A stretch of DNA of 64,000 nt from Dryococelus australis (GCA_029891345.1 CM057006.1:45122556-45186555); one strand, 5' to 3'; positions 1 through 12,417 are shown, numbered from the stretch's first letter. Program-made: numbers and translations. The notes: a model not told the origin generated them from the sequence alone.

Positions 1-96
1 GTTAAGCTTTGTTTGCATGAGGCGGAGGAATATCCTGGAAGCAGATCTTTAGCAGGGTTTCAGGGAAGTTCGAAGTAACCGTGACTGGACTCTAGT
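1..96 (+). mobile_element. MITE family C, right-hand end
   Basis: The segment from gcatgaggcggaggaatat through agcagggtttcag to the end near 96 matches the 3' part of copies at 3381-3741 and 29935-30285. Only the right end is in the window. Confidence 0.5.
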
Positions 97-504
97 AGTC
101 GAACGTAATGATTCTATTTGCAGGTTCCACATTGCAAGATAGACTTGTCAACCCAAGAAAGAAAGTCTTCGGAAACATTCTCTCCACTGCCTGGAATAAG
201 TGTTGAAATTCTGTGGAGAAACCTGACGGTATCAGGAAAGTCATTGTGTTGCAAACGGACACTCGCGTAAGACAAGTAACTTCAGAGGTGTCTTTAGGTC
301 TTTGCACGTTAGCCACTTAACCCGATTTTACCGCTACGTTTCTTAAGATATTACCGCACTTGATATTCTGCTCGTTACACAAGCTACGTGTTGGATATTT
401 AATAAGTCGTTAAAGTGATCTTTAATCGCTGACGCTCTAGTCATATTAATTAATGATTTTATTAAGAAAATACTTAGTTTACGTCAGATAAGTACACTCT
501 GAAA

Positions 505-1440
505 CAGTGAAATTCTCACTGATTCAGATTTAATAAGTCAAACGTATCTGACTGATCGATTTAATTCACTGAAGTGACTGTTGAATTAGTGAAAAAATTC
601 CAGATGTCCTTCACTTACTGTTTGTGACTTTTTCCACTGACTGATCAGTAATTTTTTGCAATGTTTTCTCAGTGGTTTATTTTTGACTGATGGATCAGTT
701 AAACAGCTTGTAAAAATGCCCGTCAAACAACGTTTAAAAATGGTCTTTAAAAAACTTGTATCAAGTAAAATAACAACGAATAAACTAATAAAACCAATAC
801 AAAATACTTTCAAAAGGAGTTTCGTCTTTCAAAACTCCATTTTACGGGGTAAAAGGAACACACGTTCCGTTTTTACGTCTTTCATTTCGTTTTCATGTAT
901 TCGTCACAGCGCTGTTTAAAGGTTTAAACTGCATATAATATGAGTGCACTCGTATATACTATTCGTTTTCACCATCCTAACGGTACCAAAAACGAAGAGC
1001 ATACAATTGAAATCTTCACGATTTCGCGGTGAAACTATGAGACATGAATTTTCCTTTAATTATTGGAGTTGGTGTGATAGCGCAGATGCTAAAGTAACAG
1101 CGTGAAGACGAAATGGGTGTCAATTCAATCTCGGCCACCTGCAAAATTCTTTTACTTTTATTAAATTACTGTAAATTGCGCAATATAAGTAGTCAATCAT
1201 CATAAATATATTTCACATAATTATTTGGCTACATTCAATAAAAAGATTTAATTCGGCACTGCACTCGGCTGTTACTTATTCAATCAGTGAAATTTTCAAG
1301 TAACTAATACAAACAGTGAAATTTTTTTTCACTTAAGCAATCGGTGGTTTTCCACTGATTCTAAGTGATCATTTTCACTGATTCGAAGTAGAATTTCACT
1401 GCGAATCAGTGATTTCCCACTGTTTCGAATTTAGTGCAGA
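505..1440. repeat. diffuse palindromic CACTGA/TCAGTG repeats in two clusters
   Basis: Two clusters (about 505-720 and 1285-1440) repeat an interrupted palindrome resembling AATCAGTGAAATTTTCACTG, with the halves CACTGA and TCAGTG recurring at least eight times. Spacing and sequence are irregular, so this is a degenerate satellite or the remains of one. The stretch between the clusters includes a weak tRNA-like segment (1066-1145). Confidence 0.5.
1066..1145 (+). repeat. possible tRNA-derived SINE fragment
   Basis: A stretch resembling a tRNA A box (ggtgtgatagcgcagatg) is followed about 45 nt later by a degenerate B box (gtcaattcaatctcgg). Both boxes deviate from consensus. Confidence 0.25.
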
Positions 1441-1441
1441 C

Positions 1442-3380
1442 TGTCTAAGGCTCCCGCCTAACTGGCACCTGAACTGTGTTAGAGTATTGATAATTCACGT
1501 TTTTCTGCGAAACTATTAAACGCGCGTCCGATTAGCTGATTTACAAAGAATACACAATTCAGATGGCTGTAGAGTCCTTAAAGACGTAATGCAATTAGAA
1601 ACACCAGTCTTGAGTACTCCAAAATGGCTAAAAACTGCGTTTTCAAAGCGTCTAAATACACGCTTAAGATACATACAAAACTGAAGGGCTGTGCATTGAA
1701 CCTTCCTACAGGCTTTCCGTCAATAAAACAGGGTCACCGCTGAAAGTCCCATAGGAACGCGCAGAGCGACGAGAACACTCCACGTCAGTTCTTCAGAGCC
1801 TTACGTTTAGCGGCGATGGCGCACTTGTAGTCCTTATCGCTTCTGTATCTCTCGGCCTCGAACGTCGTTGACCGAAGTGGAGAGTTACGGAAAAGTGGTG
1901 TATTATACATTCGTAGTTCTTTTTATATACTTTTGCCTTTTTTGCATCGTATTGAAATGCAGTTTTTACTAGCGGTATTTTTAAACCTTGAACCTCTTTA
2001 ACTTATCAATGATTTGTACGCCCAGATTCTTAGGCCGATTTAAACACTATCAAATACGTATTGAATTTAAAAAAAAACACTTCATTTGCCGAGAATGAAT
2101 TGCATTCAATAAGGGTTCCAAGTCTCCGCATGAAAATTTCAGATTTTTTAATGAAACCAGTTTAAAAATCACCAAAAGTAAAATTTTAAAAGTATTTGCG
2201 TCTCGTGCACGACACGAAAAGGATAGGCTAAATCCAAACAAATTTTCTTCGTTTTATGGTAAATTTTCTTTTAAAAAAAGGTGCATTTTTATTTTGTAAC
2301 AAAAAAAAACTTTTGATGTGCGCCCACAACAGTTATAAAATTATTTTCGTTAATACTCAGGAAACTTGTGATCAAGCGATTTAAATTAAACATGCTCTAA
2401 ACGAAAATCTTGAAGGAAAAAGAAATCAAGAAATTGAAAGAGATAATATCTGCGATTGTGACAGTTTTGACATCTGGCATACAATGAATTGAATTCAATA
2501 AAAACTGAAGATAATTTGAAGAATAATTAAATCGTGTGGAACGGCATTTAGCGGAAATATTGAAGTGGGCATTTTTCTACTGCGAACAGACGAAACATAA
2601 GATAACTATACAGTTCCAGTCATTGAGCTGAAGAACTGGTATATAGACCACATTCTTTTAATTTAAGGAAATTGTTTTGTATTTTTAATACGGGGATTTC
2701 AGGGTAGTGGATTTATATGTAAATCTGCCCCATTTTGCATTAGCTCGTTACGTGGCTTACTTTTAATCTTAACCTGATTTCCAGTTTTCAGATCACATTT
2801 TTTTTGTATTTAATTATCTTTTAAATACTGTAGAACGTTAGAGATTTTGGTTGTAAAGTTAGTCATGTTGAAGCATAGTTTTTTTAATCAATAAATATTA
2901 CATATGTCATATTTTTCTCGCAAGGATGAAGATAAATATGAGTAACTATGTACTTTCGGAATTGCATCTGTATAGACATTCTCGGACAAACGTGTGGGAG
3001 GAGCATCGCTCTGCCGAAATCATTTGAACATTCTAAGCTGAGTAAAGTATCTTCCATTACTTTTAAAACATGGTGGCTTGAATTTGAATTGATCGCGTTT
3101 AAATTTGTGCTAATGGAGCCAACACGTTATTTTGCGTGTCCGCGGGAATTACACTGTTTTCATCTGACATTTTACGTGGCCTTTCGTGGAAGATTCTGAT
3201 TGAGAACTGAGAAACTGTACAGTTGTATACACTTAGCCTTGAAGGGGTAAACGAAGGGCACGTTTGTTACTGGCGTGTTTGGAATGAGCTTGTTAACTGT
3301 GTACACATATAGTTCACACGGCCACTGTTCCTTATTTTTATATAGAGAATTAGCACAACTCCGAGCACTTACGTTGATAA
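1442..3380. other. no gene seen; contains one copy of a GC-rich repeat
   Basis: AT-rich sequence without a recognisable product. Positions 1750-1830 are the reverse complement of a GC-rich segment at 18844-18935 (shared: gcgccatcgcc, ctaa, gctctgaa, agtgttctcgt). The open frame at 2948-3199 resembles nothing I know. Confidence 0.5.
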
Positions 3381-3741
3381 TCTAGTCCATTCGCGGTTTC
3401 TTCGCACTGTTTGAATCAAGTCTTTGAAAAATTACCCCATGTAATAAGTGTTTGATAGTTCCCTAAATACGTTATGTTTTATACTTAACATAACCGCCTT
3501 ATTTTTGGTTAAATTACACTTTTACTTATATTTTATCTGTAAATTATATTTCATTTAGAGTAATAAATATGGAGAAAATATACGTATGTTGTTGATACCT
3601 AATTAATAGCTCTTACGCAAAATAGTACATATGATTCCGCACTTGGTGAATTGTCCCTTTGGTGCATTTTTCAAGACTCGGTTAAGCCTTGTTTGCATGA
3701 GGTGGAGGAATATTCTGGAAGTAGAACTTTAGCAGGGCTAA
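3381..3741 (+). mobile_element. MITE family C, nearly complete copy
   Basis: It begins tctagtccattcgcgg, continues with tgaatcaagtctttgaaaaa, and ends in the gtagaactttagcagggct block. The same order is found at 29935-30285, with diverged copies at 9863-10285 and 38000-38390. The expected right end (taaccttgaatg) is missing, so the copy is truncated or rearranged on the right. It has no coding capacity. Confidence 0.6.
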
Positions 3742-3842
3742 GGCCGTGTTACAGTATTTAGGGAGGGCGAAACCAGGCGACATAACTCGGTTGTCCCTTT
3801 CTACTGTCTCATATGACAAGATTAAATCGTGTATCAGCTGAT

Positions 3843-3960
3843 GCACGAACGAACAAAAGTTAATATTAAGTTGGATATATTCTGAGTGTGCTGCCGACGC
3901 ACGAACGAACAAAAGTTAATATTAAGTTGGCTATATTCTGAGTGTGCTGCCGACGCACAC
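3843..3960. repeat. 56-bp tandem duplication
   Basis: A 56-bp unit beginning gcacgaacgaacaaaagtta occurs twice in direct succession (3843-3898, 3899-3954) with a single visible mismatch, plus the start of a third copy. The near identity indicates a recent event. Confidence 0.9.
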
Positions 3961-4794
3961 GAAAAGTACAGAATAAGCGATAACAAGAGTTACTAGATTA
4001 ATTAATATATATTATTTTACGTGGTCACAAAACAGCGGTTGTAGGTGTTACAAACTAATCTTCGTGCTAAATTAGTAATGTATTGGTGTTCAAAATGACA
4101 CAATAAGACGATCCATAACTGAATGAAACGCGACTTCAAACCTTAGACCTTTTCATGTCGTATTCCAACTGTCTATGCCTTCCGTATGTGCTTGATATTA
4201 TTTCCAAAAGCGTACAGAAATATTGCATGGTAATATTGAATTATTTTTTCAGATAATTTGATGAAATATGTTTGAAATTCGTGTCGTTTCGAGACAGTAA
4301 GGAGAAAAGTCAAGTTTAAAAAAGCAGGATCTAGAGGCGGCGAACCTGCTGCTATCTGTAGGTACCGCGCGCGGCTCACATGCTTTACCGTGTCGTGCGC
4401 GCCATCTGTGGGCTCTTACTAGAACGTAGCCAGCTATAAAGCTGAAATGAATGTGTTTCGTATGCAAAATAATGAATTTACGAACAGATGCCAATAGTTT
4501 TCTTTTTCCGCAAACTCTGTTATTTTTAAAGTAGCCTAACATATATTTCGTGTGCAGCGGTTTTGATTACTAGTAATTTCTGTTGGGTCAGTACTAGTCC
4601 GTCTATTGTCCTAAACACGCAGTGTTTTTCCCGGAAACCCATTTCCTTGTTTTCGCGTAGCCTCCAATTGACGGACCAGCTGATGGCGAAAGGATACATA
4701 AACTAAAAGTAAACATTCGTTGAACTGTCAAAATCTTGCAATCTTACGAGACACAATACTAAGGTTGGGAAGCTCAATGCTATTAGTATGGCAA
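3961..4794. other. no feature recognised
   Basis: Mixed AT-rich sequence with a CpG-rich patch near 4330-4400. The open frames here are short, with no recognisable motifs. Confidence 0.5.
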
Positions 4795-5430
4795 CTATAA
4801 AATTTTTCGCCACTAGGTAAGCGCTAGTGTCGCGTTTGTACCAGATTCTCTTGTTGCTACGTTCAAAAACCAATTATCAATAATCATAAATAATATATAA
4901 AATAACTTCGTATAGGCCATTCACGATAAAATGAGCACTTTTGAAAGCCCTGCTTAAGATCTACTTGTATGCACTTGTGTATTCTTCCGCCTTACGCAAG
5001 AATAAGAGTCGTGTACCTCATCACTTTATTCATGCGTCGGGCAAGTGAAACTGGAAAATTATTAGAAAAGTAAACATTTGAACAAATTTGCTGATTTTTA
5101 CACTTCAATGCATTAGAAAAAAACAGGAAAATAAATAATTTATCACAAATGGTTAAATAGCACTTTTTATTAGACTTAAGATACGGAACTACTTCCCATC
5201 CATCTTTACCAACTTTACTTGGTGCATGTCACTCAGGGTGCCCGTTAAAATATATGCCGACAGTGACAGTGACTTTTTCCCGAGGTTGATTTCTAAAGTG
5301 CTCACTTTATCGTGAGCAGCCATTAATTAAGCTTTCTCTGTTTTGATTCACGAAGATTAACATTTTTACTAAAAAGTTACCTCTTTGGAACACTGCGCAC
5401 CTAGCGGCGGACATTTTCCCTATGACACAC
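4795..5430 (+). mobile_element. MITE family D copy interrupted by a family A MITE
   Basis: The left part (aaatttttcgccactagg) and right part (gcgcacctagcggcggac) match the two ends of an uninterrupted family D copy at 23632-23850. They form imperfect terminal inverted repeats. The middle is displaced by a complete family A element at 4915-5321. Confidence 0.6.
4915..5321 (+). mobile_element. MITE family A, full-length copy
   Basis: About 407 bp, bounded by inverted ends: ggccattcacgataaaatg on the left and tcactttatcgtgagcagcc on the right. The core begins with ccctgcttaagatctacttg and carries a gtgcatgtcactcagg block near the right end. Copies with the same core lie at 18955, 26955 (reversed), 29464 (reversed), 32478 and 40545. 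It has no open frame and is flanked by TA-rich sequence. The TIR and TA context suggest a Tc1/mariner-type non-autonomous element; the mobilising transposase is unknown. Confidence 0.85.
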
Positions 5431-7137
5431 TCCTATAAGAAATCTCGTTTTGTTACTTAACCTGGGCAAAATAAACCTGTTAGCAGTGCTTCATAAAAGT
5501 TGTGCAAGTCACCGTGAACGGACTACACCAATGTGTTCGTAGACATTACAGCGTTGCGCGTGCCTACCGGCCTGGGTTTGGTTTGTCGCTGATAACTGCG
5601 TGGAACAGTTGCTGATGAAAGGGCGAATATCAGCACACCGCCCTTTTATTTATTCACGTTCTGGGTAAGGAATTCGGCATTGACTTAGAAATCTATTATT
5701 GGATTTGGTATCGATCGTGGCTCAAAGTATCTCGTGCACGGACTATTCGGAGAGCTGGTTTCATGCTACGTAGCCGTCCTTGACCCTTCAGTCACCTGGG
5801 GAGGGGGTGTAAGTGGGCCGGCTTGACGTCTGCAGGCGAGGGAGCTTCAGGTAATGGATTCCTATCAGGATTTTATCTTCAATTTCCTGCCCACCCCCTC
5901 TCTATTTAACTCTTCTGACTGATAGTTGATTCGTTTAAAACTTCTCACGCGACCTCGGCACGAATCTTGCGTCACTGACGGATCTTCCCTTGTTTGGTGT
6001 GTGCATTCGCAGTCCTCTAATCTTGTGTGCATTCACACAGTCCTTTTGAAGTTTGAAACTAGTGGGTTCTCAAGATGTAGGTGCGGTAGTGATGCAACAC
6101 TGTAAAACGACGTAAACTACCTGAACTTCAGCGTTAGTTTCGTCTAACCAGCGCGTTTCGCTATTCGATTGTCTCGCACTTTTGAATGTGTTATGAATAC
6201 GTTGGCGTTCGGATGCAACCTCTTTATTTGGCATACATTTTTTCTTGTTATTTTGAGGCTCTGCCGAATTATAATGGAGCCTATGGGATGCAGTACTCTC
6301 TACAGTTTCTGTTTTATATTTCGTAGGATATAATGCATTCGTACCTTACTCTTCGTGATTGTACAGTTTACTAGGCATTTTATGTTAGGCCCATTGAATG
6401 TAATGCCACGGTGTTGGTGTGTTACACAATCCCAGTTTCATTGTGTGTAGCTTGTTACTATGCTGCGTGGCAAACAAGTTGCCTGGTGGATGGATTATGG
6501 AGTGGAGAGAGGGGGTGGGGTGGAATTAGGCCAGGGCACTTACGGTCGTCTGACGACGACGACTTACACGCGATACAGCGGGATTGGCGGCTTGAACGTC
6601 CTTAACGAATCCCTGGGAGCGGTACCAGTTTAATTGATACGGATCACGCTCGGGAAGTAGCGTATTACTCAGCCCTGAGCGCTGCCGGCTATGATTTCAC
6701 GTATGGGATGCGCTTCAGTGCGTCATTTTGAAGTGGCATTTAGATTGTTACAGACAAGCGCATCACGTTTAGTGTTTTGTCATGGACGTTGGCATGTCTC
6801 ATTGATTTCGGAAGGATACTAAGGGTTACATGTGCATTGGTATCAGACCGAAGGATATGAATGACCCGTGTTGGTTAACTCTCCAGAAACTATATCCTGG
6901 TTGCTTATATAATCATATGGGCATTCCATATCATAGTAGTTTTGTCACAAGTAAGTAAAATCAGATGTGCTTAATGGCGTATTGGGAGAGGACAGTCGTA
7001 TTCGCTAGTGTCAAATACTTTGTTGTAAAATAATTTCGAGAGAGATTTTTGTGGTGTTTTGTGGTTGTTTTCGGCACCGATGGGGATGAGGTGGGGATGG
7101 GACAGTATGGGAATGCGGTGGCGGGGGAAATGGGAGT
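5431..7137. other. no gene seen; patches of CpG-rich sequence
   Basis: Mixed-composition sequence with GC-rich patches near 5520-5600, 5740-5850 and 6480-6610. A donor-like caggtaatg occurs near 5849, but no convincing coding exon accompanies it. Confidence 0.4.
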
Positions 7138-7321
7138 TAGGCCTGGAACACACGGCAAGCTTCATGGGCCGGCCCCGTCCCGTCCAATTTTCATGATACA
7201 TGGAGACGCATTGGGCAGCACACACGGGTCGTGCCCGGTACGGTGCGAGGCCAAAATGGGCCCGACCGGGCGTCCGGGGACGAGCCCCGGGCGTTTTCCG
7301 GTGCCAGGTGTTCCCGGCCTA
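7138..7321. mobile_element. GC-rich MITE with terminal inverted repeats
   Basis: The left end taggcctggaacacacggc pairs with the right end gccaggtgttcccggccta as imperfect inverted repeats, and TA occurs at both outer edges. The interior is strongly GC-rich with several palindromic segments. It has no coding potential beyond chance; the long open frame across it reflects GC content. Confidence 0.6.
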
Positions 7322-7954
7322 ACCGAGAAAATCGGCTGCAAACGGCGACGCTCGCCGCGTTTCTCACTAGAGAAAATTGGGAGTGGTCCCGCATTGACTG
7401 AAAACCTGTCTGCCTGGTTGGATGGATGGCCAAACTAAAACACCGCGGTTCTTAAAATTGCTTAAAGACGCTCGCGATCCTTAAAATTTGACCCAACATC
7501 TTCCCGTCCAGTGTGTAAAGTTTCACCAGTTCCGTCTAAATATCTTAATGTACCTGTCAATTCTTCGTTGCATGTTCGTAAGATATCGTTAAGTCATGAT
7601 TTACCCGCGACTTGTGTTGCTTATTCTGTTGAACTTAGCAATTTTCGGCAGCGAAGACTGCGGTACGAAGCATGGAAATCATCGCCACAAGAAAAAGTGG
7701 AACCTGGGTTCTGTTTTTAAAAAATAATGACAATTTCACAAATAATTACAGACGAATATGAACCAGTTTTATTTTAAGAAAGATTAAAAAGCAGAATGGC
7801 AAACAACCCATAAAAGACTAATACAATTTAGTGTATATAAAATCATGCGTGGATAAATCTAATTACATTGAATAACAAATCGTTAATAATTCATACAATT
7901 ATTGATAGAATTAATTTATAACTCTTCGCTAGTGCCGGAACACCAATTAAATGC

Positions 7955-7956
<2 letters not shown>
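7322..7956. other. no feature recognised
   Basis: GC-rich sequence grading into AT-rich sequence. I see no conserved motif. Confidence 0.4.

Positions 7957-8017
<61 letters not shown>
7957..8017. repeat. (TA)n microsatellite
   Basis: About 30 uninterrupted TA units, ending directly at the terminal repeat of the adjacent MITE. Confidence 0.98.
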
Positions 8018-8020
<3 letters not shown>

Positions 8021-8239
8021 ATTCACGGTAAAGTGAGCACTTTTTAAGGACCTTATAAATTTTTACTTTCATCTAATCTCCATCTTCTTACTGCTTTTTA
8101 ATATAAACATTGCAATGCGGCCAATAAACACAGTGTACATTTCACCACCATCAAAATTTAATGCCTGAGGCTCCAATTACATTTGTTAGTGGTTCTGTTG
8201 GGAGGGCCGTAAAAAGTGCTCACTTTATCGTGAACAGCC
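8018..8239 (+). mobile_element. MITE family B, full-length copy
   Basis: The 222-bp element starts gccattcacggtaaagtgag and ends ctcactttatcgtgaacagc. Its ends match family A, but the core differs: aaggaccttataaattt, then a caatgcggccaataaacac block. It is related to copies at 13107-13338 and, reversed, at 10735-10884. It abuts a (TA)n tract. Confidence 0.85.
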
Positions 8240-9862
8240 TGTAGTAGAACGTCAACTCGATAACATGGTAACTGTTTGACCTCAGCCGACCGAGGTGAAG
8301 TGCAACTAAACCATCGGGAACAAACATCTTTCATGCGTAGGGTGGCGGCATAACGTAGCAGACGTCTGAAGGTCGTAAAGTAGAACGGGGCCATGCAAGA
8401 CCTTAAATAAACCACCAAGACCAATAAACAAATATTTAAGAATGAAAGGGAAAGGGGAAAGCTAAGGGAGTGCGAACCGGTGTTGGGGAAGAGGAGGGGA
8501 TCCGAGTCGAGCAAAGAGTACTCCACCGCATAAAAGTAGATGGCGCTTATAAACATAACGCGACTGCGCTAAAATCGCAATATCTTCGGAACTACTCTCA
8601 ATGATTTTAGTTATAGGGATACGAAAATTTGCAGCATTCTGCCATGAAAATGGCATGCGAAATTACTATTTTTTGTTATAGGTTATGGTTCGAATTGGCT
8701 AGAAAAGTTGTTTCGAAAGCCATATACTGAATTTTGATGCCTCGTGTAAAGACTATATGTATGCATGTTTGCTTACGCATGGAGCACACATTCTCCTAGA
8801 ACCGGGCATAATAAAGAAGTGAACATAAATTTCGTTATATAAATTTATGCTTTTGGGAATACCAGGGGTATAATATATTGCAAAAAAAAAAAAAAATTGC
8901 GAAGTGGCTCCTAGTGCTGATTGCAGGGAATAGGGTGTTAATTTGTAGGCTGCTTGTTTTGCCATCGGGAAGGTTGTAAACAATTTTTTTTTATAAATAT
9001 ACCGGGCCACCATGGTTGCTGGGAGATTACTACGCAAGTAAGTCAGCCAGATACATCTTGTAGTGCAGAACCAAACTGAAACCTCGGGTTTTAACTCGGT
9101 TGCTGAAATTCGCGTTTAACGAGGTTACCTTTTGCAGTCACCTTAGAGCAATGTTTCAATGAATTGATGAGCGAATAGCACAAAGGCAGCTCTTACATCT
9201 TATTCTTGGTTCTGAATGTGTAAGGAAGGATGGATGGTAGTCGGGGAGGGGAGGGGGATCCATACTCCGTAACCCAGCATGTTTGTTTCCTCTAATTATG
9301 AATTTATTATTAAAAATTCCTTCCAACATTATGCTATCCTCGGTGCTATAAAGATATCCTGAAAATATTTTCCATCCAGTGCATTGGCACAGCTATTATT
9401 TTTAGAATACATATAAGTAATGTCGGTGTTTATAAACAGTAATATTTGTCTATAATGAACTTAAAAAAAAAAAAAAAAAACTACGGATCACCTGGCATGT
9501 ACAGCCCTTCAGGAAACTATAAATTACTAAATAACTGGGCATAGCTTCGTTTACTGATGTATGCTTCCTATGACTTGGCACTGTTTGATGCCTAATATAA
9601 TCACAAAGCAGTGTTGAAAACAATTTCTACCTTTCTTGTAAGCTGTTTTAAAACATGTTCATAGTAATGAATGTAGTCTGTTCACGGCAGACTTTGGTGG
9701 CCCTTGTTACGTATCCTATCAGCGATTTTTTACACTCCCACTTTTTAAAAATAAATATTACTGTGCAAGTAATAAACATTGTATAGACGCCGCACTCGTA
9801 GTTTGAATATGTACCATTGGATGGGTCTTGCTGGCTGATTCACAGTTCAGTTGTACGTTATA
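8240..9862. other. no gene seen
   Basis: AT-rich sequence with homopolymer A runs at about 8881 and 9463. The 132-residue minus-strand frame at 8158-8556 overlaps the MITE and shows no family resemblance. Confidence 0.5.
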
Positions 9863-10285
9863 GCCCATTCACTCTTTCTTCGGCCTTTTGGAATCTAACC
9901 TTAGAAAAATCACCCTAGGCGTAACATGTCAACCTATTGTGTTCAATCACTTGTATTCCACGATTATATAACCCTGTGATTAACGTTACAGTACTGTGTT
10001 CTTGAATAGATTAATAATCTACTTAGTTATCTTCTATACCTTGTAATATTAATTTCGTGTTAATACGAATGAACAATAGTGAGCAGCGACGTGTTGGCAA
10101 CGGCCGGTAAGAAATAGTTCGCAGTTACAATATCTTTTAACCTCGTTTTTATGTATACTATTTGTAAATTAAACGTTGCCAGTTGATATATTTGTATTGT
10201 TAGGTAGCACTGACACACACATTTCATTGCTGCAGTTAAAAATATCAGCGGAAATTACCGTGCGTAGGCTCTGCTCGTAACGTAA
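9863..10285 (+). mobile_element. diverged family C-like repeat
   Basis: The stretch starting cccattcactctttcttcgg, through aaaaatcaccctaggcgtaa and ttgtaaattaaacgttgcc to aaaatatcagcggaaa, parallels 38000-38390 throughout. Its left end resembles other family C copies. Confidence 0.6.
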
Positions 10286-10734
10286 GTTAGCAATTATTTA
10301 CTGTTAAATTTCAAATCATGTTTATTTGATATCTATTAATTTCATCATTTCACACGCATGTGTCTGCAAGATATTATAAATGGTTGTTCTTTGTGGTATT
10401 TTCCAAGGTGAAATATCACCATGACAATGTACTAAACACACGATAGTGATGTAGGGCATCTTTTCCTTTGTTTGTGGGAGAATTGCCTTATGTTATTAAT
10501 GATTAGGTGCCTCACTTTGTGCACAGGGGTGAGATGCCCCACATTTATAACTTAAAAAGCAATTATGTGAAATTAAATATTGCTTACTATAAATCAAACG
10601 TTGATGAATGTTGTGCTGTTTATAGTAATATTTTGTAAATGTGTATAGCTGTGCACTAGACTTCATTACAGTTACTACATAAATTTTGTTTTAACCACTA
10701 ACAAATATAACCGCTAGTAAATATATCTTATTGC

Positions 10735-10884
10735 AGCCTCAGGCATTAAATTTAGAGGTTGGTGGAATGTATGCACTGTGTTTATTGGTCACATTGCAAT
10801 GTTCAGATAAAAAAGCTGCATGAAGATGGAAATTGGATGAAAGGAAACATTTATAAGGGCCATTAAAAAGTGCTCACTTTACTG
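10735..10884 (-). mobile_element. MITE family B fragment, reversed, nested
   Basis: It runs from cctcaggcattaaattt through actgtgtttattggtcaca to ttaaaaagtgctcacttta, the reverse complement of the left two thirds of the copy at 8018-8239. The opposite terminal repeat is absent. Confidence 0.75.
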
Positions 10885-11291
10885 ATAGAAGTGTAGGGTT
10901 ATCTCTACGTAATATTATACTATAGGTTCGAATCTCAATCTGATCCTAATTATTTTATTTTTAAAAAACCTAACATTATAGGCATGTTATTTTTATTACA
11001 TTTAACATACATCCATATTATACAATGCATATTATAACAAAATCTTTAGTAATGCCAACGAAATATTCCACGGTTGTTGGAGACAAAATAAGAACACAAT
11101 TTGATTAGACCTACACCAAACATTTTTTTTGTCACACTGCCTATTTTCTCGGCGTACTTTTGAAAATTTGGTAGGCCGTATTGACCTATTAAATTTGACA
11201 TTAAAAATAATTCAGACACAAGTGACATTCTACAAAAAAATAATATAATATATAAAGAATATTATAACAGCTTTAATTTCTTTTTCAGGCA

Positions 11292-12417
11292 ATGCCAAAG
11301 AAATAAAAGCATAAGGAGAGACGGTTTCCTAGAGGTGAATGGACGGAGGAAATTTTGGCAGAATCTATCCGAAGAGTAAAAGCTGGTGATATTGGAATCA
11401 ATGAAGCTGCAAGGAATTTTCTATCCCATCAAGAACTCTTAGAAGACGAATTGCACCCATGGACATTAAAAAGCATGGGGCCGACCAAGCATTTTAGGCA
11501 ATGTGAATGAAAAGCATCTAGTGGCACATATTAAACGATTTTGTGCGTAGGTTTTTTCACCAGCCTTGACAAATTGCATTTAAGTTTGCAGAAAGGCTTG
11601 GTTTGAAGCAAAAATCTAACGAGGAAACTGATAGCAGGTTATGATTGGCTGTTATCGTTCTTAGAAAGGAATCCATAACTCATCTGTAAGACATAAGGAA
11701 TTTCGTTTGCTAGAGACCAGGGTTTTATGTCGAGAAGCAGTTGGGAAGTCTTTTGACAGTCTGAGTAAAATATGGAACGTGGACGAAACTGGTGTACAAT
11801 TAATTAACATGCCAAGAAATGCAATTGCTACCAAGAGATCAAAAGAGAGCGGAAAATTTTGTCAATGCCTGTGGGAACGCGTACGGTAATTTCCTTCCTC
11901 CAGTGCTCATAGTGGGCGTGTACGAGAAGAAAGAATTTGAAGGATGTCTTCCCCCATGGATCACAGGTGTTTGTATGTAATTGGCGAGATTTTCCTTCAG
12001 TGGCTAACAGAACACTTCCTACCATGTAAAAAAATCTATTTTAGATGGCCATGCAGCTCACTGCACTGCAACACATTTGAATTGTTGGTTGCGGCAGATG
12101 CTAATGATGTAATTTTACTATGTTTGCCCAGCCACACGACTTAAGCTCTACAGCCGTTTGAAAATTCTTTTTTCAGGCTTCTTAAGGTTTACTTCAATGA
12201 AGCTGCGAATTTATGGATGATGCAGAAAAAGGAACGGTCCATTCGAGGGATGAAGTTGGTGTACTATTGGGGAAAGTCTGGCAAACGGACAGAAATGGTA
12301 TCTGGTTTCAGAGGCACAGGAATATTTCCTTTTAATCAATCTGTGATCCCTGACCACTTCTTTCCCATGTCTGACATGGCAACAAATGAACCCGTAGAGC
12401 TCCCTAGTACTCGCTGA
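11292..12417 (+). pseudogene. pogo/Tigger-like (DDE_1, CENP-B family) transposase pseudogene
   Basis: Fragments in several frames follow the order of a pogo-type transposase. First comes a helix-turn-helix start (GEWTEEILAESIRRVKAGDI, then NEAARNF). Next is IWNVDETG with the first catalytic Asp at 11782, then LDGHAAH with the second Asp near 12044. A PSHTT...LQPFENSFF block and GFRGTGIFPFN complete it. The ATG at 11292 is followed by a stop at the fifth codon. There are several frameshifts and a stop in the PSHTT block. The third acidic position (about 12160) reads Glu where pogo proteins usually have Asp. An intron-like acceptor (tttctttttcag) precedes the ATG. Not functional. Confidence 0.85.

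Noticed and set aside
7049..7438. 129-residue frame on the + strand
   Set aside because: It runs across a GC-rich MITE with inverted ends; the length comes from low stop frequency in GC-rich DNA.
8158..8556. 132-residue minus-strand frame
   Set aside because: It begins downstream of a MITE and ends within it, with no family resemblance and no splice support.
10923..10945. ggttcgaatctcaatc, a tRNA B-box-like sequence
   Set aside because: The T-arm stem does not pair and no A box lies at the right distance; likely chance.
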